From Acanthopleura granulata (Eukaryota > Mollusca > Polyplacophora > Chitonida > Chitonidae), in assembly GCA_016165875.1 (NCBI GenBank), contig JABBOT010000014.1, positions 9,471,489-9,535,488 of the forward strand: 64,000 nt of DNA, written 5' to 3'. Positions within the stretch are counted from its first letter, which is position 1; every line of letters begins with the position of its first letter. The notes beneath the pieces were generated by a model, which was given only the letters and a program-made list of their open reading frames with translations, did not search any database and was not told where the DNA came from. Both the position numbers and the translations under genes were made by a program. Positions 47,832 to 57,095 of this stretch are shown piece by piece.

Positions 47832-48099
47832 ATTGTCGCTGTTATATGTGCAACAACAGCGTCTCGAGTCACTCATTACTCGCGTAAGTGAACTCCCAGG
47901 ACTCTATACAAATTATTTCCACTGACTTTCTGCTGTAAATTGATGGTGTTGGCAGTATACACCAATGAACTTTCACAGAATACAGTGAAACTGGACTGTG
48001 TCGCTGCTTTATTGATTGTGGTCCATGGGTCAAATTTATTTTCTACGGAAGCCTGTTATGGAGGACCTTCGGCTTACTTCCACCGTTTTCCATGCCACT

Positions 48100-48849
48100 C
48101 TAGAGATGCCTGTGACTCTGATTAAATCTCTGAATTGGAAAAAAATTCAAACGAATGTGGGACAATTATGAGTCAGCTACAAGAATTTGTGACTCGGAGA
48201 AAAAATATACAACAGCCACTCTACTAACCTGTGTCGGCACTGCCGCTCTGGATATCCTGGATGGAAGGCCCTTCCAGCGTGAAGAAGATAGGCAGGATAT
48301 TGACACAGTGGCACAAAAACTGGAAACTTTTTGTGTCTGAGAAACAAATGAAACGTACGAAAGATACTTTTTCAACAAACATGATCAAGTAGCATCAGAA
48401 AGCATTGACGCTTATGCAGCCGCATTACGGACATTGGCCAAAACGTGGAACTACGGTGAATTTGAAGACAGTCTTATAAGAGACAGAATTGTCGTGGGTA
48501 TTAGAGACAATAATACCCGAAAACTCCTGCTGCAAGACGCCAGGCTTACATTACGTTCTTGCACAGATGTGTTCAGAGCTCACGAGCCCGCAGCACAAAA
48601 ATAAAAACCATGTCTTCTGTTGAGGAAGTACAACACGTAAGGGACAAAATAAAATACAGGACACCAAATAAAGAGTAATCTGCTAATAAGAAACTAAATA
48701 GGGGAAAACAAATGCAACAAGTTGAAAAAGACTGTAAATTTGGCGGCAAACGTCATATATTTGCTTAGAGAAAATGCCCTGTTTGGGGAAGATCTTGCAA
48801 AAACTGTTGACAGCAAAACCATTTTGCTTCAGAGTGCCTCACAGAGAGC
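48100..48849 (+). pseudogene. Gypsy-type gag remnant
   Basis: Capsid-like region: NYESATRICDSEKKYTTATL, VGTAALDILDG and ETNETYERYFFNKHDQ are characteristic of metazoan Ty3/gypsy Gag. It is followed by a degraded zinc-knuckle pair (CKFGGKRHIFA, CKNC.QQNHFASEC). A TGA replaces a glycine codon in the 'FCVGET' position (48338-48340), there is a frame change near 48150, and further stops lie in the knuckle region. It ends abruptly where piggyBac sequence resumes at 48850. No protease or RT follows. Confidence 0.75.
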
Positions 48850-50289
48850 ATCCAAAGGAGCCCGAGCAATACTTTCGCAACATTACTGATGATGACGTTT
48901 TAAATAATCTTGTTTAACGGGCGAATAGGTATAGTGTTTAACAAGACATGGCAACGCCACTCCAGTTAAACAAAGAAGAGTTGGAACAGTTTTGGGATTT
49001 CGTTTTCATGATGAGTATTGTGAAAATATCCACAGCCACATATTACTGCAGTCCAGCTACAAGGTATTACGTCATTGAAACGATTTGAAGACATTAAAAG
49101 CAAGATCAACTGCAATGACTATTCAGAGAGGCCAGAACATGGCACGGATAGGTTGTTCAAATTGCGACCATTAATTGATGCTTTCAAAGAAAAGGTCAAC
49201 AATGAAACAGTTCCAGAGAAACTATGTATTGATGAACAGGTGGTACCAGTCAAAGGCAAATCCTTTTTTAAGGCAGTACAACACCAAAAAGCCAAAGAAA
49301 TGGGGTTACAAGACCTTTGTTCTGGTATATCAGGTTTGATTCATGACTTCAAAATCTATACTGGCCGAATCGACCAATGTCCGAATCAGCCTGATACTGA
49401 AGCCTCCGGAAACATTGTCTTGCGGTTGCTGCAACCAGTTCCTCGCCACGTGTGGCACAAGGTCTATTTTGACAATTGGTTCATATCACCAAACCTTCAG
49501 GTGACATTATTCAAACAAGGCATTTCGTCAATGGGTACATGTCAGATTAAGCTGAGTCAAAGCGTGCAAAATGCCTGCATATAAAGATCTTTCTAAAGGC
49601 AGGAGGGGGTGGGCTGCAGTCATGAAAACATCAATAAGTGACGCCGCTGAGTTAATTGCCACCAAATGGATGGATAATAAGGCTGTAACTTTATTGAGCA
49701 CCTATGCAGGTATTGAACCAGCTTCTGAGGTGAGGAGGTGGGGCAGAAAGCAAAAAACACAGGTTTTTCTACCATATCCATCTGTTGTTATGCAGTATAG
49801 TAAGAGTGGATTTGCTTGATGCCCTTCCTGCCCTATATAGAAACCCTATTCAGATCAAGAAAGTGGTACCATACAACACTTTTCCACTTTCTTGACATGA
49901 CGATTATCAAAGTGTGGCTACTTTACAGGTCTGAGTGTGAGCAAGCGGGGACGGAGAGACGGAACACACTAGCTTTGCTAGAATACAAACTGAAGGTTAC
50001 TGAATGTTTGCTGAAAGAAAACAAAACTGAAACAAGAAAACGTGAACGTCCTACATTGGGAATGGAAGCGCGATTACAAATCAGAAAGAAGAGAGGGCCC
50101 GTTGCTCCGGTTTCTCCATTTCCAATAAGAGCGGACAATGTAGGCCATTTTCCTATTCCTATCAGTGACAAAGGCAGGTGTAAGAATCGAGGCTGCTATG
50201 GCTATACACGCACCAGGTTTGAAAAATGCGGCTTGCATCTGTGTCTAACACAGGAATCCAACTGCTTCAAACTCTTTCATGAGCCATGA
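48850..50289 (+). pseudogene. piggyBac transposase, catalytic and C-terminal parts
   Basis: Continues the gene broken at 41610. Readable in order: KEPEQYFRN and DDDVLNNLV, then TAA (48915), QLNKEELEQFWDF, RFEDIKSKINCNDYSERPEH (49075 frame), CIDEQVVPVKGK with the first catalytic Asp, VYFDNWF with the second, then after a frame change near 49570 DNKAVTLLSTYAG with the third. After another change near 49810 come KKWYH-like and FHFLDMTI segments. The end is the Cys-rich zinc-binding tail (CKNRGCYGYTRTRFEKCGLH then LCL). The DDD triad is present but in three frames, so the transposase is inactive. Confidence 0.85.
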
Positions 50290-50886
50290 ACACTGCATAA
50301 ACACCAGATTTTATGCTCGAAGAAGGTATTGGACTGTCTTCATTTTTCGCTATAAGCAGGTGGACGTTCTGTGCTTTGTGTTGAATTGTTACGATAAAAT
50401 TATTATTACGAAATAACTTGGATTTTACAGTGTTCTTGTAATCTGTGTTTTTGGTAAGTTGAGATTTTCAGGCATCTTAAATGTATTTGCTCACAAAAAC
50501 GTGGATGTGGTGAACACAATTGAATTTTGAAATTCAATGAAAGAGAACTGCTATATGTGCCAGAATGGTGTTGATGTCAGTTTACCAAGATAACCAGCTG
50601 TTGTAGTTATTTGTCTCCACTTAGGAGGTATATATCTCACAAACTGCACTGAATTTAGAAGTATTATTTTGCGTTTTCACTTCCTCCATACTTTTATTGC
50701 CATATGGCAACATCGCCTGATAACAGCACAGTGTTAACTAACTTGCCACAACATTCTGTTACAGGCTAAACTTTGTTGAGAATGGCCATGTTCTTGCATC
50801 ATATGATTCCTTCGACGCAAATGGTCACAAAAAATGCACTTGGGATTTTTTTTCTCATCCTCAAATAAAAATGGTGCAATATAGGG

Positions 50887-51282
50887 CTGAGCACTCAGTA
50901 CATTTTTAGTTCACTCATTTTTTAGAAGGTTAATATGGCAGGCGTGGGTTGTACAAGCTGCTTTCAATGTGCACGGTTTCAGAAGAATCACTTAGTACAT
51001 GTGTAGTTCACCCATTTTGAAAGTTTAATACATTTGTTGTCGATTGTGCACACAATTTCATAACCTGATAATTTCAGTCTGCTTTAGTGGGACTTCAGGT
51101 TTGAAACGAAGTAGTAATGATGGCTTTTACTGACATCTCTTTTATGCCTTGTGTCATTTATATTTATTTGTCAAGTAGTACATGAGTCATTTTGAAATAA
51201 CGAATTTTATCACTAGTACAGTTCTGCGGGTTTTCTGACGAAGAGGCTAAACTTAAATACCTCATTATCAGTTTTCCCTTTT
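50887..51282. other. Host sequence with degenerate direct repeats
   Basis: 50902-50990 repeats, with changes, the sequence just left of the piggyBac element (40545-40634): TAGTTCACTCATTTTTTAAG, GGCAGGCGTGGGTTGTA. A third partial match begins at 51003 (GTAGTTCACCCATTTTG). The transposon therefore sits in a small array of an older repeat. Confidence 0.5.
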
Positions 51283-51527
51283 GAATGAATGAATGAATGA
51301 ATGAATGATTATGGTTTAACGCCACATCGGCAATATCTTAACCATATCCTGGCGAGAACAAGGTGGAAACACGAGACCATAAAGATGTGAGAACATTAAA
51401 AACAAACCAAAAACGTACGGACATGATTAAAAATCAGGTAAGAAAACCAAAACAGTTAAAACTCGAAAACCAGCATATTAAGGAAGTATTTCTGAAAATA
51501 AAATTTATATTTTATGATAAAGGCTCT
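51283..51527 (-). mobile_element. Short 5'-truncated Nimbus tail
   Basis: (GAAT)n followed by GATTATGGTTTAACGCCACATC and the 3' UTR, ending at TTTATATTTTATGATAAAGGC near the ORF2 stop. It is about 245 bases, a typical aborted LINE insertion, and close in sequence to the intact copy's 3' end. Confidence 0.85.
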
Positions 51528-51889
51528 TTTCCCCCTTTTGACTTCTCTTGCGGAATATACAAAGGGCAAATGTGATTCAATGGTTATGTAAGAGTATTTG
51601 CTATTGTTTTAAGGCCATAAGCAAGAATTTTTCACTTATATGATAGTGATAAGTTTTCGGGCAAGAGAAAGCCTGAGTGCCAAGAGTAACCTACCGATAT
51701 TTGGCAAACTACTGAAGAACTTTGTCACACATGATTTACAGATATGTAAACCACGTTTATGAAAGACAAGACGCTTTGAAAGCCTCTTCAACCGCTCAAT
51801 AATATGACCGCAAGCAGTAAACCTGGATGTATGCGAGAACCAATAATGACTGTACCTATATGCAGGTATAGCGACTGAAGGGAGGTTTA
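51528..51889. other. Intergenic, nothing recognised
   Basis: No domain-bearing frame and no repeat recognised before the minisatellite. Confidence 0.4.
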
Positions 51890-52275
51890 ATGGGTGGAAT
51901 TTTCCGCCGAATACACCTTGTGGCGGAAAATTCCTCCGCATTATGTAGGATGGGAATTTCTACCTCAAAGGTGACAATGAAAAGGGTGGATATCTCCACC
52001 CAGTAACAATGATGGAAAATGCATCGGGTGGATATCTCCACCCAATAACAATGGTGGAGAATGCATCGGGTGGGTATATCCCCCCAGATAACAATGGTGG
52101 AAATGTCTACCCAAAAGGTGTAAAGCAACGGATGGATATCACCACCCAATAAGAATGGTGGAAAATGCATCGGGTGGATTTATTCCCCTACTGACAATGA
52201 TGGAAAATGCATCGGGTGGATATATCCCCCCTGATAACAATGGTGGAAATTTCTACCCAAAACTTGGAAATGCAA
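51890..52275. repeat. Minisatellite of palindromic GGTGGATATCTCCACC units
   Basis: About seven to eight units of roughly 42 bases: AATGCATCGGGTGGATATCT then CCACCCAATAACAATGGTGG. Each unit holds a near-perfect palindrome GGGTGGATATCTCCACCC. The same words occur at 38748-38825. Some units are diverged or shortened. Confidence 0.75.
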
Positions 52276-52943
52276 CACCCTATAATAAGGGCGGACATTT
52301 CCTCTGTAAAGGGTGGCCTACATGGACGACCTCTTTAAGTGGAAGTTTCCATCTTTTCCATGAACAGTGTGACCTTACATTACTAATCCTGACGTAGCTA
52401 TGACGTACTCCTATTCCAGTTTTCAGCGGAAGTGGCATTGCCTTGGGGGCTACTTTGTGTCTAAGTTTCCGACATGACCTCTAACCACGTACAGAACTGT
52501 GTGTACTGCAGGGAGGTTTGACACAAATCATTGTAGTTGTGCCATGCGAATCACCAGTTGTCAGTTGTTGAGGGCAGTGGTATCTTTCACTTCAGGAATT
52601 CAAGGGCAGGGGCGGCGGGAGCAAATTAAGATTGTTCCGACTATCTCAGCCCAATAGGCGAGGGTCCAGAGGCCGCTACACGGCTGCGGAGACGTTGAAA
52701 GCGATTTCTGGGGTCTAACATTAGGAACTGCATTAATATATAGGTAGTGCTGATCTCTATGGGGACCTGTCAGAACTATTCCGGCAGGTGGTGCACCACC
52801 AACCAGGTCTTCCGGTTCACGGTTGCTAATGTAAACATGCATTGCCGGAGTTGGTAAACTCCCGTTTCAACGCCGCGAAAATTAAAAAAAAAAGGCCATG
52901 TTCGAGTAGAAATGCAACACGTTTTCGTTAAATCGCTTAAAGG
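52276..52943. other. Intergenic, possible promoter of SWIM-YqaJ gene
   Basis: No coding motif seen. An A-run at 52884-52893 precedes the first coding exon. No convincing TATA box. Confidence 0.35.
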
Positions 52944-55432
52944 ATGAGCTCCGCAAGAGAAATCTCAAAGTTTGTGGAAAGAAAAAAGGACCTCATTGAA
53001 AGGTTAGTTTAGTAGGCCGTAGACGCCCCAGGCAGGCCAAATACGACTCTGTTACTGGCAACTGTATCGCTGTTTAAATAAATGGTTCACAATACTGTAA
53101 ATAAAATCAGATCAGATTTCCATGTTACCCATAGTATACATAAAACGATATGCGATTTTACTTGTGCTGGAAGCGCAACAGAGCGTTGTGGCAGGCTACT
53201 TGGTACTTCGTTGTTGTTGTTGCAGTATTGAGTTATCGGCCTTCACGCATAAGAGACACATTGGAGTATCTGGGGTTATTCAGCAAGCATCTGAATTCCA
53301 AACCAGAAGAGTTTTACAGGTTAGTCACGTATTGTTTTCTCACACCCTCTACCAGTACTTCATTTCATTAGTTAGCTTTACTATCACTCCTCCATAAATA
53401 GGACCATTAATACCTTATTGCATAAAGTACAGTAAATGTGGCAGGATTGTGAAAATATTAAGTGAAATAATGAGTAAAAATTAATAACTAATACATCCAG
53501 TGTATTGTAGTGTGACAGTTGGAAAATGGAAACTGACAATTTAGCAACTCCAGCAGGTACCCCAGTTGTGTAAAATGAAATAATCTATATCACGGGATAG
53601 ACAGCAGATAATGGATAATGGATGTACAAATTTTATTTGATTTTAGATACATTCGATTCATAAGGGCTGCAATCGACACAAATTTGGGCACTTGTGTGAC
53701 AGGGCTTGTTTGGGTAGAAATGAAGAAATACACATCCTATCGAGTCGACATTAAAATTTCAAGAGAAGGAGCCATTGATGAAGCTCAGTGTGGATGCGCA
53801 GTTGGACAAGGCCCTACAGCCCACATGTTGCCTGCATATTGCATGCTCTCACTGTGTTCTGCAAAAATTAGGAACTTTTCACAAGGTACATGCACTCAGG
53901 TAGGAAACGTGTCAGATTGTTCATTTCTATACATACCCTTTTTAATCACCAACAATAACTGCAATGATATGTAATTACATGTAAAAAGAATTACACGTAT
54001 ACATATACATCTTGGCTTTTCCAAATTCCCCGCTTCCATCATTCATGGGGGTCTTGGTGGTAATAAGTGATCAACGGTGCTCCTTCTATAGCCACATTCG
54101 AGTGTACGATCCTACATTAAGTTCACTACAGATTTCACGCCTTCCACCAATCCATTGGCCGGGGATTTACTCCGGGCACTCCAGTTTCCTACAGCCATAA
54201 AACGTTGGTCGTCATCGTATAAGTGCATATTCCGTCAGTATGGCGTTAAGCAATAAGTAAATAAATATACGTCATGGCATTTTCCCTTTCTCCATAGGTT
54301 CTTCAAAATTTCCATAAAGCCATATCACACAAAGGAAGTCCACTTAAAGCTGCAAGTATTGCTGAAGTGATCATGACTAAAGCACCAAAGCTTTTATGAT
54401 CCTCGAAAATTGTCTTTGAGGAAAAAGACTCCTGTCAAGGTAGATGAGGTCACCTGGAATGCGGCTTTGAATTGGGAGGTAAGACAGATCACCTTTTACT
54501 TTTTTCACAGCGTACATATTTTGGAACAACATTTTGGGTCTATTCTTGGGAATGAATTCCTGTATAAGAGACCTTCTGAAGCAACATGAATAAGAATTAT
54601 AATTCCTGAGTACACTGATAAAAAATGCTGAACAGGACAACCACCAAATAATAGTTTTTTTCTGAAATTATTCAATAAATATTTTATTTCATCAGAAGAA
54701 TATCAGAAGACCATTGTTGCAGAAGTATGCCCCCGCTAACATAAGAAGAATAGCAATTGATCACGATTACTTACCACTAACAATGGAAAATTATTTTCTG
54801 GAACAAGAGAAGGTATTTCGCAAAATTTCATAGTTTTCAGATTGCCTGGAGTAAGCTTAATACATTTATATGTTTCTTTAACTCTAGCAAACATACTCTT
54901 ATGTTATGTTATGTTATTAACTCCTATCAAAGGCAAACAGGTCAAAGACATGTAACTTATTAAAAGTCCAACTTAAGTAGTACATTCATGTGATGGCCAT
55001 TCATTGCAAAGCTGGTTTTAATTTCAATCCTTCTTTAGAAGATGTGAGATTACACAAAAGGACTGATTTTGATTTCAGTCTGCAAATAAAAATACAAACT
55101 GAAATTTTACAAGATATCTGTCAGTTTCTTTAAATTTCAAGACCAAAACTATCAACCTATAAAAGTAAACATGCAAATTTGTAGGTTTGTTGTAGTAAGC
55201 ATTGGCACACTTATTCCCTGGTTACTGTCCTATCAAAAGGATGGGTTTTATTGGTGTTAAATATCTATCCATGTTACAGGTAACAGCTATCAACAGAGCA
55301 AATACTGACAACATAGAAGAGTTTCCTAAAGGTCGGGCACAGAATTTTGGGGGGAAGTCGGAGAGGCAGAAGAAGAAAACTTCGTCAAATTTTGGCACAA
55401 TATGCAAGATGACGAGCTTAAACGACATCTCC
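52944..55432 (+). pseudogene. Broken SWIM-like zinc finger / YqaJ-type exonuclease gene
   Basis: Exon pieces: 52944-53002 (MSSAREISKFVERKKDLIE), 53647-53899, 54298-54478, 54696-54812 and 55280-55432, most with GT-AG borders and matching phases. An extra exon candidate at 53150-53318 also ends in phase 2. Piece 2 reads KKYTSYRVDIKISREGAIDE and QCGCAVGQGPTAHML; SWIM fingers need CxC...CxH, but here the second pair (expected CKH) is lost. Piece 3 has QNFHKAISHKGSPLKAAS and, after a 1-base frame change near 54395, FYDPRK. Piece 4 reads YAPANIRRIAIDHDYLPL. Piece 5 has NFGGKSERQKKKTSSNFGTI, like the W..eR..RiTaSnf start of YqaJ-type nuclease domains. The nuclease core is missing: a Nimbus fragment begins at 55433. 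Such SWIM-YqaJ proteins are common in mollusc genomes and are thought to come from viral or mobile sources. Confidence 0.58.
54105..54278 (+). mobile_element. SINE fragment in intron
   Basis: Plus-strand SINE core with CACGCCTTCCACCAATCCATTG, GCACTCCAGTTTCCTACAGCC, TCGTATAAGTGCATATTCCG and an AAGTAAATAAATA tail. It lies between the second and third recognisable exon pieces of the SWIM-YqaJ gene. Confidence 0.65.
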
Positions 55433-55973
55433 GTCATTGGCCATAACTCTTATACACTGGGTATGTCTCGTCGAGACCATATGGTTTTAACAAGATGCTG
55501 TGTTGGGCATTCTGGTCTAACACACAATTTTATCCTGGATGGGAGCAGTGCTCCCGAGTGTGTTGAATGTGGTGCTCAATACGGCATCAAACATATCCTG
55601 GCTGACTGTGTGAACTTTGCCCATGTCAGGCAAAGATTCTACACAGTAAACTCCATATATGATTTGTTTGACAGCATCGCTGGCGACGCTGTCATAAAGT
55701 ATTTGAAGGCTATTGGCCTGTATCATAAAATATAAATTTTATTTTCATACATACTCGTCATAAACCTTTCTTAATATACTGGTTTTCGAGTTTTAGCTGT
55801 TTTGTTTTTCTTACCTGATTTTAATCATGTCCGTACGTTTTTGATTTGTTTTTAATGTTCTCACATCCCTATCCAAAACCTGAACCGTCTCGTGGCGAGA
55901 ACATTGTTCTCGCCACGATATGGCTGAGATATTGCCGATGTGGCGTTAAGCCATAATCATTCATTCATTCATT
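55433..55973 (+). mobile_element. 5'-truncated Nimbus 3' end
   Basis: Begins GTCATTGGCCATAACTC within ORF2 (about codon 1132 of the intact copy), keeps the last 100 codons including SAPECVECGAQYGIKHILADC, the stop at 55733, the 3' UTR and the (CATT)n tail. Its left edge fuses in frame to the YqaJ exon. From 55678 onwards it is also the start of the first unit of the 2.3-kb tandem array. Confidence 0.88.
55890..55918. other. Perfect 13-bp hairpin in Nimbus 3' UTR
   Basis: TCGTGGCGAGAAC, loop ATT, then GTTCTCGCCACGA. Other Nimbus copies have an unpaired TCCACC stretch in the left arm (for example 29495-29518). Repeated in the array at 58236-58264, 60544-60572 and 62890-62918. Confidence 0.9.
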
Positions 55974-56172
55974 AATCTCAAGACAACGTCTCGATAGGGT
56001 GTGATCAGAAATATGCTAATAGTGGAGTTCGAACAGGGCATAACTGTTGACATTGACGGTGAGGTGTGCACGGTTATTTCCGTCCTTAAGCACAAACCAG
56101 CGCGGTTGGAGCGGCCCACATCCATGTCCCGGTAGATCTCAGTCGGCCTTTCTTGCAAAAGTTAGACCTCAG

Positions 56173-56832
56173 ATGCAAGACAGTCCTTTGGATGGCACTC
56201 AAGCAGTGTTTGCGTCAACTTCTACAGGCCAATCACTGTCCTCTCAGAGTGTAATAAAAGAAATCAACCACTTCTTCCCTGGTCTGAAATTTACACCTAC
56301 CCTAGCCAGAAAAACCATGAGGACGGTCCTGGGGACGGCGCGTCCAGAAGTCCGCCCAGACCTGGCTGTTGCCATGGCGCACACCTCAAAAACTGCGGAC
56401 GATTACTACAATCTGCAGGACAGGGTCATGGCGACAGCCAGGGCTGGTCGACTCATGACAGATGTTCTGGGTGACCCCTCCATCGCAGGGAAGAAGACCA
56501 CGGAGGACAGCCGCTTCTCCGTCAAAATGATGAAGACGACCCCGGAAAGGGAACACCAGGGGCCTGAGCAGTTTCAGGCGGATACGTCTTGTGTGACCGC
56601 CTCCAGTTCCTCTGAATTGCTCCCCGGGCGGCGATCCTTCAGCCGTGAAGACGACCGGAGGTTGCGAAGTATATTTGCGGAGGAGATCCGTGATCACAAC
56701 CCTCCAAGGAAGAGTGACATTCGTAACGTGCTGATGGAGAATGCAAGCTTGGACATGCTATCTCGGTACAGCGAGAAGGAAATTGTAGATCAAGTGAGGT
56801 CCATTATAAGGGGTCTTAAGGTGTTACATTAA
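56173..56832 (+). CDS. Tyrosine-recombinase-like C-terminal fragment, array unit 1
   Basis: From the first ATG the open frame is 219 aa; it is open further up (to 56047) without an ATG. Residues ending TPTLARKTMR, then AMAHTSKTADDYY, match the R...H...Y end of tyrosine recombinases (Arg of LARK, His of AHTSK, Tyr nucleophile). The 66-aa tail FSREDDRRLRSIFAEEIRD...YSEKEIVDQVRSIIRG looks like a small helical domain often found after such recombinases in aquatic animal genomes. Upstream, at 56013-56135, another frame reads DGEVCTVISVLKHKPAR, the beta-strand core of the same fold, so the gene is frame-broken and lacks the first catalytic Arg. Probably a non-functional piece of a Crypton-like or other YR element; that family name is inference. 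Confidence 0.5.
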   Translation: MQDSPLDGTQAVFASTSTGQSLSSQSVIKEINHFFPGLKFTPTLARKTMRTVLGTARPEVRPDLAVAMAHTSKTADDYYNLQDRVMATARAGRLMTDVLGDPSIAGKKTTEDSRFSVKMMKTTPEREHQGPEQFQADTSCVTASSSSELLPGRRSFSREDDRRLRSIFAEEIRDHNPPRKSDIRNVLMENASLDMLSRYSEKEIVDQVRSIIRGLKVLH

Positions 56833-56930
56833 GAACTATGTACACTTGGGCAGTGTCTCTATCAATATCTGTTTAACAAGAGGAAACTTTCAGTTCTTCG
56901 CGTGAGACAATAAGATGACTTGTTGAAAAT

Positions 56931-57095
56931 TTATTTGTTTATTTAATTGGTGTTTAACGCCGTACTCAAGAATATTTCGCTTATACGACGGCGGCCAGCA
57001 TTATGGTGTGAGGAAACCGGGCAGAGCCCGGAGGAAACCCACGACCATCCTCAGGTTGCTGGCAGACCTTCCCAATTATGGTCAGAGAGGAAGCC
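56931..57095 (-). mobile_element. SINE in array unit 1
   Basis: Minus-strand SINE body (CACACCATAATGCTGGCCGC, CGTATAAGCGAAATATTCTT) with AAATAAACAAAT tail. It lies about 100 bases after the recombinase stop codon and lacks the tRNA head. Position 57082 is T here, C in units 2 and 3. Confidence 0.85.

Larger units (their letters stand above)
41611..48849 (+). mobile_element. Ty3/gypsy-type LTR element fragment (5' LTR and gag)
   Basis: The insert splits the piggyBac gene exactly between the codons for QLH-KE and the rest. AAGGAG is present on both sides (41605-41610 and 48850-48855) and may be a target-site duplication. It starts AGTGTAACGTAATG; the LTR probably runs to about 41783. A primer-binding-site-like TGGTGTCAGATGTGAAC follows at about 41788. 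Gag lies at 48100-48850. There is no pol and no 3' LTR, so a large internal/3' deletion has occurred. A complete Nimbus LINE (41869-47818) sits in the leader between PBS and gag. Confidence 0.65.
40639..50886 (+). mobile_element. piggyBac-type DNA transposon, interrupted by two nested elements
   Basis: The left end is CCCTATATTGCACC (40639-40652), preceded by TTAA (40635-40638), the piggyBac target site. The right end carries the inverse GGTGCAATATAGGG (50873-50886), followed by CTGA instead of TTAA. A palindrome of the form TTGCCATNTGGCAA lies inside both ends (40656-40669, 41007-41020, 50697-50710) and is likely a transposase-binding site. Without the 7.2-kb insertion the element would be about 3.0 kb, normal for the superfamily. 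The transposase gene is plus-strand and dead. Confidence 0.85.

Noticed and set aside
52944..55432. Bacterial-type or phage operon because of YqaJ
   Set aside because: Exons with GT-AG introns and SINE insertions show that the gene resides in the animal genome.
55961..56158. 65-aa minus-strand ORF repeated in each unit
   Set aside because: Antisense to the recombinase-like remnant; no own motif.
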